64,000 bases of DNA, from positions 40,609,025-40,673,024 of the forward strand of contig OX344763.1 in assembly GCA_947034895.1 (NCBI GenBank), given 5' to 3'. The stretch is from Rhytidiadelphus loreus (Eukaryota > Streptophyta > Bryopsida > Hypnales > Hylocomiaceae). Position numbers and translations under genes: made by a program. Below, piece after piece: positions 1 to 12,169 of the stretch (its first letter is position 1; every line of letters starts with the position of its first letter). The notes beneath the pieces are model-generated. The model saw only the letters and a program-made list of their open reading frames with translations. It had not been told where the DNA came from and ran no database searches.

Positions 1-1035
1 CGTAATTGCTTAAGTGGTTGGAAATGGGTTATGTGCTCTAATTATCCAATGCCCCAAACCTCTTACAACTTGTTCAGTATATACACAACACATGATTTGT
101 TTCAATTTGTCTCCAATAGATCTCTTATTTCACAAATGTGACCATCATAGTTTCAAACTTAGTCATATATTTAGTTGAGATTTCATCATTTGACTTAGTG
201 TTTTTGTAAGGCAATTTAATGCCCAATTGCCTCCAAAAAAATGGGTGGATTCAAGCCTATAGAGAAAAAAAAGATAAATGTGTTTTAGAATGTCAGACTG
301 TTATCATGACCTTGCACACCATTGCCACAATGTTTTCAAAACCTCATTTCATCCATTGTGTAGAGCTAGCACATACAAAAATTACATAGTTAAAATTTTT
401 TACTCATAATTGGCCTCCTTCAATTCAAGCCCCCAAGATGAAGGAGCCAAGAAACTCAAAACTTTCTTGAAAGAAAGGTCACATTACCATTGGTCCCAAA
501 ATCAAGAAAATCCCACTAGTTTGACTATGTATCTACATTAATTACTACATACCCAAGGCCACACATTTTTGCATCAACAAAATTTTGAGTTAAATGAAGA
601 ACTTGATAAAGTCTATTTTTATCATCAAAAAAATATTCTATAAAAAATATTATAATTTTTCAAATGAATCTAATTTTTGTGCATCATAGGAGTCTTTCCA
701 TTGCAAAACTTGATTTCCTACTCTTTAAGACTAAAGTGCTCTTCAAGGAAATGAACCTCAAGTCCACTAGTTCTTGGAGAGAAATCATATCACAATTTCA
801 TAGAATCAATTTTATAGAATCAATTTTGAAATGACTGGGTAAATTGTTTATGATTATAAGACTATGAATCTTTACCTAACTATTATTTGACATCTGACAT
901 GTAAATAAAGGACTAAAAGACTTTGAACAATTCCCAATTGATCAAGCATTCTAGATTTCTAGTCCATATTTTCACATTGATGGAAAATTTTCAATTGTGT
1001 TCTCTTTTTCCATGTGATTCATAACACACCAGTTT

Positions 1036-1245
1036 AACCCCTAAATGCCCAAACTGTGTTTTATTGGCAACATAGTGATTTTGGGCAGCTCACTATGAAT
1101 GGATTTTTTATTTTTTTACTTTAAAATTTTCACATAACATGTGTCCAAGGATTAGCTTTAAGGCCCAACAATTTTCATAACTTTTGACCACGTGGTTAAA
1201 AAGTTATTGTATGATATCTAGTTTTCATTGCTTAATAGGTAGCTT
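1036..1245 (+). repeat. Dispersed repeat R1, copy 1
   Basis: This block aligns by eye with 60197-60400 in the same orientation. Shared words include TTGGGCAGCTCACTA, TAGCTTTAAGGCCCAA and AAAAGTTATTG. No ends or target duplications were found, so the class is unknown. Confidence 0.55.
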
Positions 1246-2870
1246 AGGCATTAAAAAAATCATTTTTTAAAATCACTTTAAAAAAAAAAAAATTTGAAAT
1301 TAGTTCTCTAGATTTATCTATACATGGAAAGCTTTGAATCATTCCATTTTGATTAATGAGATGAAAGTTATGAGGAGTTTTAGTTGTGGATAGTTTGCAA
1401 ATAGTTATGAAATCTCTTTTCTAAGACAAACTTTGGAGTCCTTTATTTAACTCAATTTTTAATATTTTTTGAAAAAATAAAAGCATATGATGTAGATTTT
1501 TTATTACTGCATTACAACCATTGGGATTGGCATTTTTCAATTCCATAATTGAATTCTTAACAATTTAATATTTTGAATCATTCTCTACTTCTTTCTACTT
1601 ATTATTATTTTTCCTATATGTTGTACAATTCCAAATGATTATAAGTTTTTCAAGAATATAGCCAACTTGCCTTAAAGAATGAATCCAAAGAGTAACCACC
1701 ATTTTAGATAGTTTTTCATACAAATGTGACCTTGTGAGGTGCAAGTGCTTGTTTTTTTATAGGGCTAAAAAAAGGACTTTTGTGAATTCAAAAACTCATA
1801 TCTTACAATCCACATGGTGAAAAAATTTGAAAATTTTTCCATGTGTTCTCAAGTCAACATACTACAAGACCCTATGGTTACATGTATCTAAAAATGATTT
1901 AAAATGATTTAAAGAAAAAAAATTGATACATTTACTAGAAATGACAGTTTTGAAACAATTTTGGTGAAAACATAGTCCAACACATTTAAGGGTTACGAAC
2001 TTTTTCGGGTACAATCTAAAAAAGTTGTTAAAGATTAGGACTGGTATGACTGCAGGGGCCATGATACAGCTTCAATCACCCCTTCGGCTTCTTTCAACTT
2101 CCAATGACGACTTCCTATATAAGCAAAATGCAACAAACTGGTCCTTGATCAAAACTGACTGTTTGAATTCAAAGAACGTGTCAATGTCTGAAATTGAATT
2201 GAAATCAAATTGCAGAAAATGAATCAATGAAAACCCAATTGATGCATTTCTGGTAAATCTGAAATGCAAAGTATGAAAGTGTCACACACCATGTACACAA
2301 CCAAAAACATGAAAGTTTGTGAGAGCAGTTACTGGTTGAGTTTTGATGCACCTGGAGACATCTTTGAGAATTCAGAACTTAGTTGAATAGTGACCAAATA
2401 ATGCATGCTCCAGTATGTTGAAATTGTCTAGTAGTGTTGTTTGTCTTTTGAGTGGATAGTGAATAGTGACTCATTTTGAGTCATATAGTGCTCATTTTGA
2501 ATCAATTCAGTGATTAATTCAGAATGTAATTTATTTTTATTTTTATACCCCCCTTCAACCATACTTATATTTTCCAGAGCAATGTGTATGGGCAAACAAT
2601 ATGGGTCAATGGCTCATGTATTTTGTATTCGTATTTTTGATATGTACCCGTATCCATCTATGTACCATACCCTAATCCCGTATCGTCTCCATGTCTATAT
2701 CTCTTAATTTCCAAGATCAATGGTGTCAAGGGGGGGAAGGGAAAATTATGTTCTCAAAATTAATGGCTTGCATTTTTTTCCCAATGAGTGTGTGTGTTAA
2801 TTGAAACCACATGCATCACAGTGGTTTTGCAATCACACAAATCTGAAAATGAATCTCATTCAAATCTATG

Positions 2871-2955
2871 GTAGGGGGTGGGGGTGGGGGTGGAATGTTT
2901 TTCTTAAACAAGATCAAGGGCTCTAGTTGTGTCTTGGGGGTGGGAGGGAGGAGGG
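2871..2955 (+). other. G-run cluster (possible G-quadruplex)
   Basis: Three G5 runs separated by single T occur at about 2874-2891. A second cluster of four G runs lies at about 2935-2955. The spacing fits intramolecular G-quadruplex folding, but no gene is attached to it. Confidence 0.4.
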
Positions 2956-3209
2956 CAAACCAATTTGCCTGTAAGATAGTCTACTGTTTGCCATTAAGAT
3001 CCAATAAAAATAATTTATGTTTAATAACAATAGCTATGTTCAGTTGTAACTACTGACAATAATAGGATTAGAAATTTCAATTGGCTATTCATCTGCACAG
3101 AGCAGCCTGTGGAATTTCAAACCAATGTGCAGGTGAATAGTCAATTTGAAAGCACAAAATTGTAGACAGCTGAAACCCAGAAACGCAATGGCAAGAAGCA
3201 CTACCTTAC

Positions 3210-3485
3210 CAGGGTTTTTTTTTCTGGCGATTTGGTGCAAAATTGCACCAAATTTTTTTTCCTAGCACCAAACCATAGGAAAATTTTGGATGAAATCGCC
3301 AAAAAATTTCAAGTTCAAGAAAAATCTTGGATGAAATCGCCACATTGTGAATGAAAACAGAATTATAGATACGTAGTAACACATTTTCTATCTAGTACAT
3401 GGATGAATGTTGAAACTTGGAGCACCACCGTAACATTTAATATCGCCACTTCGCCACTTCATGAAAAATGAAAAAAAAAACCCTG
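3210..3485. mobile_element. hAT-type MITE (276 bp)
   Basis: The element starts CAGGGTTTTTTTTTT and ends in its inverted form AAAAAAAACCCTG. It is flanked by a perfect 8-bp duplication TACCTTAC (3202-3209 and 3486-3493). CAGGG-like termini and an 8-bp TSD are hallmarks of the hAT superfamily. It has no coding capacity. A diverged relative lies at 52431-52712. Confidence 0.85.
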
Positions 3486-3493
3486 TACCTTAC

Positions 3494-4136
3494 CTCACTC
3501 AATATGAAGTGAGCCTGGAATTTTTGTTGAATATTTACAAGTGCAAAATGAGCACAAAAAACTGCAAAGCCATGTGAGCACTGGCTACTCCACCATGATT
3601 AAGTTACTCCAGATGACTCTGCCACAAAGTACATAAATTCTTGAGAGCACTACAGTACTGTAGGCATTAGCAGATGGGAGTCCTATCCATGGCAGGCTTT
3701 TTTTTTTTTTTTTTTTAAAAGGACGGTATGAATTGAGAGACAAGAAAAAACAATTAGTCTGTCTCATGCAGATGTCTCAGCCTGGGAAACAATTAGTCTG
3801 CTGACTCACGCAGATGTCTCAGCCTGGGAGGCAGGCTAAGAGACAGGTGCCATTCCAGTGCTTCGTGGAGTGTGCCAGAGCAAAAGATCTCATTCAAGCA
3901 CCAAGCGCTCTTAAAACACTTGGTTAATCTTCACTACAATGATTGTAGAAAGACATGATGTGGTTTCTGTGTGCCATCCTCACTAAGATCACCATGACAG
4001 GCTTTCCAACAATTCATATTTTCACCTCCTCCTTTAATAATCAAGTCTGGCAACTAATGCATACATGTCCAGTGTCAAGAGGAGCCAAATGTCTTCCAAT
4101 TTAGAGCATCCTCAGTCCGCCCTTCACGGAGGTATG
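3494..4136. other. Intergenic, with short duplication
   Basis: No gene is visible. A roughly 45-bp direct duplication occurs at about 3750-3831, built on ACAATTAGTCTG and GCAGATGTCTCAGCCTGGGA. A T18 tract lies near 3700. Confidence 0.45.
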
Positions 4137-4331
4137 ACAACAGCAAGCCCCCCCCCAAGTGACTAAGGTGGGTACACCCAAAACAACCACTTTTTGCTAC
4201 TGAGCCTATCTACTATTACTAAACTGGTCAGATTTTCACATGTTTTTTTATTGGCAAGTGAAAGGAGGTTCCAACGCACCAGAGAATGTGGCATGGAGGC
4301 ATCAGAACAGCAAGCCCCCCCAAGTGACTAA
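4137..4331 (+). repeat. Tandem repeat, left part
   Basis: This is unit 1 and the start of unit 2 of a roughly 168-bp tandem repeat containing GTGACTAAGGTGGGTACACC and AAGTGAAAGGAGGTTCCAA. The array is interrupted by the element at 4332-9103 and resumes at 9104. Uninterrupted units show the exact empty site of that insertion. Confidence 0.8.
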
Positions 4332-6143
4332 AGGCCTGTTCCCACTTGGACTTAAGGTGGCATTAAATCAGCTGTGAACTGTCGAGCATTCCCACCTGAG
4401 TGCTTACTTATTTGCCGAACCTACTTGGCAGCCGAGGTGGCATTGTCGTAAGAGCACTCATTAAGCGGTTAATCGCCCAAGTATCACTGTCCCACCACTG
4501 AGGAAGTAGTCCGTAATAATAACTTGGAAATCTTCAGTACAAAAAGATTTCAGCAGCTGGTGGACGTTCTTATCAACATGCCAGGTCGAGTGCCCATTAC
4601 ATAGGAATGGTGGCTGCCCAAGGCAGAAATTAGGGGGATCCAAGCCATCCAACTCGAAAACATCCAAAACCTTGGATTTTTCCAAATATCACTTCACATG
4701 ATTTTGGATGTCACTATCAATGTGAGTTTATTGCGGGGTATAGGCAATCTATTTATACAAGTGGGGTGATGGGAGGTTAAGCAATCCATGAGGGATATTT
4801 GAATGAAAATTAGTAGAAGCTCAACCACTCATACCTAGTGAAGTCAAACGCAAGAATTGTGTTCAATGTATAACTTTAGACGTCATGTAGGCATAGTAAA
4901 ATAATTTTTTTCAGAAAACTTTGAACGAGGAAAAGTTGGTAAATTAAGCTAACTTGGATTTCCAAAAATCCATTTGAGATTTGGAGTCTCCAATAAACAG
5001 TTAGGAACAAAATTCAAAGAGGAATTCGGAGGAACATGTTTTTAGGCTTTGTGCAACAAGAAGTGCAATTCAATTCATCATTTCATCCACAAAGTGCACT
5101 TATTTGGTATCTTTAATCCTAGAAAGAAGAAACTTATCACAAAGGTACTCTATCAAAAATGATCTAATTGATGAATCAAAAAGTACATTCTTCATTTTTG
5201 CAATGATCTAAAAATTCATTGATTGGTCACTTTTGGAGTGTTTAGTGTTGTAGGATTAATGGAAATTGTGATTTGCAATAAGATTTACTTATTTTGTATT
5301 TTAGGTGCAAGTGATGAGAAAATGATTCTATTAAAAAAAGGACAGTACGAGGAAGATTGAAGCAAGAGAATTTTATAGTTGAAACCTATAAGCAAAGGGA
5401 GGGACCAAAAGAATAAATTACAATACCTAGAAGACAAATTTAACAATCCCTATTGAATAATGATTTAATCGTTGAAAAAACTATTGTCCCCTTGGAAGAT
5501 AAATGAGTATTTTGGTAGGGTTATGTGATCTCAATTTTTAATTAGATTTTTTGAAGATAGAAAAATACATTAGTTTTATATGGACATGATTTTTATTTCA
5601 ATTGGTGATTGGGAGCAAAAATTATGTGACACTTTGCTTTAAATAGAGTTCATCAAGGTAGAACAAAAAAATCTACAAAATTTACAAATATTTAGAAAAC
5701 ATTTGATCCTCAAAAAAAACACTTTTGTGTATACGGAAAGATGGGGTTCATTTTAGTTGGAGTAGTGATGAAAAAGTGATGAAGAGATTTGTATTTCAGG
5801 AGAAATTTGAGCATCTTTTTCCAAAAAACACTAACAAAATTTATTTTGAACTCAATTTTCAATTAAATTAGAAAAATGTTCCAAGTAGTTTAGTTATTTT
5901 CTAAGAACAATCTCATCATTGGGATTAGTGTCTTTTTAATTCCTTCTAAGAATCATTAGTAAGTTAGTTTTTATTTCAATCTTGGATGTACTTCTACTTA
6001 AATAAACTTTTGAAGGATGAAAATCAAAGTTTGTTTGTTTTTTAAATTCTAAAATTTTGAACTCAATTTTTGAACATAAAAAAATATTTAGGGGTTAATA
6101 TGCAATCTATGTAATCTTAATTTATAGATAGCCTTCTATCAAC

Positions 6144-6267
6144 TAGTAGAAATATGGGCCACATAGATTAGTGAAAACCCCCATGAGAAGATCCACATGG
6201 CCAACTAAACTAGATTCAAGTCTTCAGGAACATGTTTCCCAAATCTATGTAGCCCATGTTTCTACTA
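6144..6267. repeat. Short fold-back hairpin
   Basis: Inverted arms of about 26 bp (left arm begins TAGTAGAAATATGGGCC, near-perfect complement at 6242-6267) enclose about 70 bp. It may be a small fold-back element or a stem in a larger transcript. Confidence 0.5.
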
Positions 6268-6664
6268 TTGATCTATTTATTATCTTTTTTGAAAGAGACC
6301 CTATTACTAATTATTGGTGTTTTATCATAATGAACTTTAGAAGTGAATACCTCTCTATTATGGGGTCAAAATTCTCTATGTCCACTTCAACATGGTTTTC
6401 CTTCCAACCGCTAAAATCAATTAGAAAATCACGGAATATAGTCTTTTCATCCAAATTCCAACTAGTTTTGGCTAAATAGGTAATACATGGTGATTACATG
6501 TACACATAGCTTAGTGACAATGAAAAAGAGATAAGTTTAACTCTCATGCATGTATCTTTTTTCCAATTTAAATTTTAATAAATTCATGCATGAATTTGAT
6601 TACATGCCACATAAGACATTGGATTGGTTGTTTCAAAGGTAACATAACATCTTGCCAAAACATC

Positions 6665-8184
6665 CAACGGTGCTATTCTGTGAGCGTGTGAGTATGAGCC
6701 TGTGAGCGGTGAGCAGGGATTATGTGAGCGTCGAGTTCAAAAATTTGTAGAAGCACTAAAAAACTTAATAATGTTTCTAAAAATAGATTCCATTTAGAAA
6801 ATTTAGTAAAATTTTACTATTTCTAGTAAAATTTTGCATCTATTACTAAAGACCTATTACCGTGGATCTATTACCGTGGTTATGTAGAATTTAGATGAAA
6901 ATTATAATTTTCAATGTTGTCTAAAATATTAGAAGTATACATTATGAAAATGATGAACTTAATTGATATGAAAGATGGATGGAGATGGAAATAAATTTGT
7001 ATAGAATATTGATTGATCATTGTTCTATAGCAATGTGGGTCTTTATGGGGCTGATAGGAGGGTATCAATAATATTCTCTTGATGCGCCATCCTTGGACTT
7101 GTTTAGATTTTTTTTAAATTGTTAATAGGAATTATTTTTATATCTAATGATCTTTGTCATAGTAAATTTTATTTTGGTTGATCATTGTCTTGTAGCATCA
7201 TAGATCTTTTCATGGTCAATGAAAAGGTACCAACACTTCTTTGTGGATTTACAAGTCAAAGATTGTTAATTGGAATTCAATATATTTGAAAAAAGCTTGG
7301 TTGCACCAAATTTCATTTTTGTTGATCACTATCTTGTAGTAGCGTGGGTCCTCTCAAAGCCGACAAAGGGTACCTATACTTCTGCCTTGATGTGATGGTA
7401 ATTGGACTTATTATGATTTTGGAAGACAATACTTGATTGATAGGGATTATTTTGTAAAGAATGAGCTAGTTACACCAAATTGTTGATTAGTTGACCATTG
7501 TTCTCTTGTAAGACCTTCTAGAGATCCAACTCTTCCATCTTTGATCAGATAGTCATTTTGTTAATCACTCCCCTCTTGTTGTTTGATACTTCTCGGCGCC
7601 GAGAGGAGGATCAAGCACTTATCTTTAAGTTGATGTGCTACTTATTGAACTTCACTAGGTTTTAAGAAAAAAAAAGAATTATTAATTACGATTCGTTTGA
7701 AATCAACTGAGGTTGATCCATTGAGATTATAATCACTCCCCTCTTGTTGTTGGGTTACCTCTCGATGCCGAGAGGTACCCCTAACCGTGGGAACCCCCCC
7801 CCCCCCCTTTTTTTTTTTTTTTTTTCCATTTTCATTTTTTTCAGCCTCTAGGGGGTTCCTCTCGTCACCAAGAGGTACCCAACAACAAGAAGGGACTGGT
7901 TATAAAATCAAAATCTTAATGGAACATCTTTAACCGATTTCAAGCGAATCCTATTTAATTATCAAATTTTTTCTTCTTAAAATCTAACAAAGTCCAATAA
8001 GTAGCAAATCAAAGTTGTTCAAGGGACCACGGTAATAGGTCCACGGAAATAGGTCCATAATAATAGGTACCAAAAATAATAAAATTTTACCAAAATTTTG
8101 AAATGAAATCTCTAAAAAATTATATGTTCACAGGTTCACAAGCTCACAAGCTCATGCTCACACGCTCACAGAATAGCAACCCTA
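6665..8184. mobile_element. Mutator-like element nested in the PIF-like element
   Basis: Both ends carry long, imperfect inverted repeats of about 200 bp (about 6665-6880 and 8027-8184). They include GCTATTCTGTGAGCGTGTGA, the GTGAGC-rich stretch and ATTACCGTGG motifs. A 10-bp direct repeat CCAAAACATC flanks it (6655-6664 and 8185-8194). Long TIRs plus a 9-10 bp TSD fit Mutator-like elements. No transposase is visible. A second, lone copy of the end lies at 10058. Confidence 0.65.
7633..8012. repeat. Large internal inverted repeat with homopolymer loop
   Basis: Arms of about 150-175 bp are inverted complements with mismatches. Both contain CTACTTATTG and the word CCTCTTGTTGTTGGGT or a close variant. 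The loop near 7793-7826 is a run of C followed by a run of T. RNA from this segment would form a long hairpin. Confidence 0.6.
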
Positions 8185-9103
8185 CCAAAACATCTACCTC
8201 TTATGTTTCTAAACTCTCAAGCCAGAAGCTTTGGATTTAGGACCTTTTAAAATGCACTTTCTTATTGCACTTTTGTATTTTGACAAAAGACAAGGAGCCA
8301 CATGAAGGAAAATTGCATTGAGAATGATATTTAGTATAATGTTACCTCCCGTGTTACCTACAAAGTTATTTACCACATCAGTGAATTCATAATAATTCTC
8401 ATTTTGTAGTTGGTGATTGGTATTCATGTTGACATTTTAATTTCTCCACCCATTATGAAGAGCTCATGATTTGAAATTAAATTTTGCCCCAAACTTTTGA
8501 TTGGAGGCTCGAAATTTCAAACGGATTTTTGGAAATGAAAAAATATTTCATTTAACAACTTTTCTAAGTTCGTAGTTTCTTGAAAAAAGTTATTCTACTA
8601 TGCCTACATGAGTTTTGAAGTTCTACATTGCACATAGTTCCTACGTTTTCACAATGAGTGGCCAAGCTCTCATCTTCAAATTGTCCCATATCCTTTGAAG
8701 ATTCATGATGTACAATGAATTTCATTATAAAAACAATTTCTCCACCCAATGTAAGGAGAACATGATTTAGAATTGAATTATAACATCCGCATTTCCAATA
8801 CGTGAATTTCTTTACAATTCCTTGGATTTGGGAGAGTGTCTTCTTAATTTTCGAAGTCTTTCAAAAATTTGAATTTTGGTCATTCCTGTTCGTCAGATGA
8901 ATATCGGTAAGCGGATGTGCCGGGGTCCGTGAGGTTTCGTAACTGCTGAATAAAATACCAGCCATGTGGGAACAGCACCTGTTTAGGAAACAATTGGTAT
9001 ACTTCCGATCCTGAACTGCCGGAATAAAAAATGATTTCCTTTTAATGCTGAAGTTTTAATTTTAAGCACACGCTGTTTGCAAACGCCAGGTGGGAATGGG
9101 CCT

Positions 9104-9400
9104 TAAGGTGGGTACACCCAAAACAACCACTTTTTGCTACTGAGCCTATCTACTATTATTAGATTGGTCAGATTTTCACATGTTTTTTTATTGGCAAGTG
9201 AAAGGAGGTTCCAACGCACTAGAAAATGTGGCATGGAGGCATTACAACAGCAAGCCCTCCTAAAGTGACTAAGGTGGGTACACCCAAAACAACCACTTTT
9301 TGCTATTGAGCCTATCTACTATTGTTAGACTGGTCAAATTTTCACATGTTTTTATTGGTAAGTGAAAGGAGGTTCCAATGCACCAGATAACATGGCATTT
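9104..9400 (+). repeat. Tandem repeat, right part
   Basis: This is the remainder of unit 2 and a third unit of the roughly 168-bp repeat beginning before 4332. A unit boundary is near 9247. The uninterrupted junction GTGACTAAGGTGGGTACACC recurs at about 9262. Confidence 0.75.
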
Positions 9401-10057
9401 GGATACTGTATGCAATAGTTATTAACCCCTCACTGCCCAAAGGGACCAAAAGTGTCCTCACACAGTTTAGCAATCAACTTCAAAGAACTATAACTTTTGC
9501 TTCCACTGTCCATATTCAACAAAACTTGTTGGAAAAGTTTCGCTAATACTAGTCTATTTTCTGTGGTAAAATTTTCAGATCTATCCAAGATGTATTGAGT
9601 TTTTCAAAGCCATTCGAAGTTTGCAGGTTCAATTTGAATTCACCACGCTGCATTGAGATGGCTGCAACTTCAGGGGCTTGTATCTATTTCATCAAAATTT
9701 AGTTTTTAATAAAATTTGTTGGGTTTTGTTCCCCATAAAGTCTAATTATTTTGGTAAAATTTTCATGTCAATCCAAATTGTTTTGAATGCTTGGGAGCAA
9801 GTTCAAAGTTCAAAATCTAGACATTCTTGCATTATAGTGAACTTTGGCCACTTATAACTTCTTCAGACATGGTTTGTTTTCAATAATTTTTGTTGTAAAA
9901 GTTGCGTATACTATTTTAGTTCTTGTGGTAAAATTGCATATCAATCCGAGAAGTTATGATTGACTAAGAAGCACTTTAGTAGAAGTAGGTTCAACTATAG
10001 ATGTTTTTTTTTGTTTCATCCAAAGTTGTTTTTTGACATGGTTAGGCTTGGATGGCA
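9401..10057. other. AT-rich intergenic region
   Basis: No gene is visible. The text resembles old dispersed repeats with words such as CAAAACTTGTTGGAAA that also occur near 60900 and 61090. Confidence 0.4.
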
Positions 10058-10160
10058 GGGTTGCTAGTATGTGAGCGTGTGAGCGTGAGCTCATGAGCGA
10101 GATTTCTTTTTGTGAAAAAAATGTATGATGGACCTTTGACTATGGATCTAGAAAATTTGG
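10058..10160 (+). repeat. Lone Mutator-like terminal repeat
   Basis: The sequence GGGTTGCTAGTATGTGAGCG with the following GTGAGCGTGAGC matches the TIR of the nested element at 6665-8184. A later GGACCTTTGACTATGGATCT corresponds to its GGACCTATTACCGTGG region. No matching second end was found, so this is probably a truncated relative. Confidence 0.5.
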
Positions 10161-10387
10161 GGTTTAGGATTTAGGGGAGTTTATGTAAAGAAATTTTGTT
10201 CACTTAAAAAAAAATTAAAAATTTTAATGGCAAAAACTAATTGAATTTGAGTGTAATTAATATTATGTAAACCACAACTCTGCAGATAGGCAAATCAAGC
10301 CAAAAAATGTAGCCATAAAACACACAAATCCATTTATAAAATGAACACAAAATACAATACCTCACAAGATATGTCAATCTTGTGAGT

Positions 10388-11304
10388 CTAAGTGGCAGTA
10401 GACTTGGTTGTGGAATCCTCGTTGGTAGAGGACTCTGAAGTCTGTCTACCTTCAGATGCACTAACATCTACAAACTTTAAAACATTCAATGCATAAGTGT
10501 CTCTACGTTTTTTCGGTTTCAAACTGCCAAACTCCACAAATGCTGATGCCAACTGCTTCGCATAAATTGGCAGATCAAAGACTTCCCTGGACTCAAGAGA
10601 AGCCTTCGTTTGGGCCGTGTTGCATTTTCCGACATCAATCTCTGACAACTACAGAAACACATGAAAACATGTTAAAATCATGAAACTTATATAATTGCAT
10701 AATTAAGTTGAAATGTATGGAAACTTACTTTCAAGGTTTAGTCTTTCGAACAAATTTGCAAACTATGATGTCCATAGCATTTGGATCTTGAGACGCTGCA
10801 CTCTCCATTAGCGGTTCTGTAGTCACGGCTAAAGTAGTCCTCCGTGTAGGTAAGAGAATGGCATTGAAGATCTTTTTATCCTCCTCTAATGCCAGAATAT
10901 GACGTCCCGTGCCTTGACAAGCTGTAATTGATGCACCTATAATAAACAACACACAATTGATTAATATAATGATTTATATGCAAAATACAAATTAAATATG
11001 GAAGCATAGGATTCAAAACAAACCAGTAGCTGAAGTATAGTCGATAACTACATTCTTTTCAAAGGTTGTCCCTTCTATGAGGAACTGAAAAAGCCTTGCG
11101 TCCTTCTCTCGAGGCCCACGCCACAAAACTTGCTTATTCATGAACATTGTATCTTTAGTTGTATAGTTTATTAGGATATCATCTCGTTGAAGGTCTACTT
11201 TGGCCTTTCTCATGGATTGTGTTTGATGAAAAGCAAAGTCCAATTTCACTCCCTTGCCGAGGTCTTTCAACAATAGGGTGATCCCAAATTTCATCGTCTG
11301 GTAG
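10388..11304 (-). pseudogene. 3' part of a split methyltransferase-like gene
   Basis: Minus-strand exon blocks lie at about 11303-11027, 10937-10733 and 10648-10388, separated by GT-AG introns. Joining the first two gives a stretch reading VVIDYTSATGASITACQGTG followed by RHILALEEDKKIF. This resembles motif I of N4/N6-type DNA methyltransferases (DPFxGxG, then GRxxxGxExD), but the canonical D-P-F-x-G is not intact. The second exon ends with an in-frame stop just before its splice donor. The 5' half lies beyond the copia insertion. The family assignment is by motif memory only. It is probably a decayed gene. Confidence 0.5.
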
Positions 11305-11365
11305 TATTGAATCCAAAAACAAATTAGAAATGAATCATACAATATGCTTTGCAAAATGCCATTGC

Positions 11366-11700
11366 TGATAACACTTAGTCAGATCTCTCGTTGACTTGTG
11401 TAATCGATCTAGCCTTGATGCTCTAACAAATGTGGACACTCGCACTTTCTCTTCGTGGAGAAAGCTGCCTACGTACCTCGGTGAAAGCACACACACTGTC
11501 TTTCCAAGGATCAGAGTGTACTATAACGTAGTTCTTGCCGGTTGGAGCGAATCGTCTCCCAAGGGTCCCGATCCCGATCCGTAACGACGGTTGATCTGAA
11601 ACGGCATTGCTATAGTAGACCGTGGACTGTTCACGACTATGGACGGAACAGTACGATGACTGTTCACAGACAGTACACCGTAGCCAAGCATGTCTCGACA
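11366..11700 (-). repeat. 3' LTR of the copia element
   Basis: This 335-bp direct repeat of 16533-16872 runs from TGTCGAGACATGCTTGG to the terminal CA on the minus strand. It lacks a 5-bp insert present in the other copy. Confidence 0.95.
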
Positions 11701-11711
11701 CTCCCCCGCTT
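11701..11711 (-). other. Polypurine tract
   Basis: The minus strand reads GCGGGGGAG immediately before the 3' LTR, the expected position and composition of the plus-strand primer. Confidence 0.7.
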
Positions 11712-11796
11712 GGCAGAGGTGGGTGTCGCGTCGTGCCCTTGAGTTCTTTTAACCTAGAAAAACTTTGTATCTCTTCATCGAGGTCCTATCGCTTCT

Positions 11797-12169
11797 ATGG
11801 TCTCGATTGTTTCTTCTCTTGTCGAACTTCGGCGAGCGAACGCATCTTCATCGACTTCATATGCTTCCAATGAGCCGCTGAAGGTAATGTCTTCGTAAAC
11901 AAATCAACTACATTTTCAGCAGAAGTGATCTTTTCGATCGAGATAGTTCCATTTTCTGACTGCTCAGCGACATAAAATATTTTCGGGGACAAATGTTTCG
12001 TATTTTCCGATTTTATGAAGCCTGCCGACATCTGATGCTGGCAGGCATCATTGTCTTCGAATATTTGCATCGGTTTGTCGGGAGTTTCAAAATTCGCTAA
12101 TTCCTTCAAGCTGTGTGACATGTTGCGAAGCCAAACGGCTTCTTTCGTTGTATCGTACAGCGCGATGAG
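11797..12169 (-). pseudogene. RNase H C-terminal part, beyond a stop codon
   Basis: The gag-pol frame continues here after the stop at 12172-12170, without a frame change. It contains the copia RNase H signatures DNDACQ and ENVVDLFTKTLP. The protein is therefore cut by a single nonsense codon inside RNase H. The element would lack a complete RNase H unless the stop is read through. Confidence 0.8.

Larger units (their letters stand above)
1..3201. other. AT-rich intergenic region
   Basis: I see no convincing gene here. The short open frames lack recognisable motifs and codon structure. Two blocks recur elsewhere: about 1036-1245 resembles 60197-60400, and about 1790-1910 resembles 55800-55900. 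The sequence is therefore mostly old dispersed repeat. Confidence 0.6.
4332..9103. mobile_element. PIF/Harbinger-like DNA element, non-autonomous
   Basis: The left end AGGCCTGTTCCCACTTGG pairs with the right end, whose reverse complement is AGGCCCATTCCCACCTGG. The element is flanked by a 3-bp duplication TAA (4329-4331 and 9104-9106). A 3-bp TWA duplication is typical of PIF/Harbinger. Deleting the element and one TAA restores the neighbouring tandem unit exactly. Subterminal copies of TTCCCAC occur on both sides, and diverged inverted arms occur at about 4862-5020 and 8460-8640. No transposase or Myb-like protein is recognisable. A second transposon is nested at 6665-8184. Confidence 0.75.
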
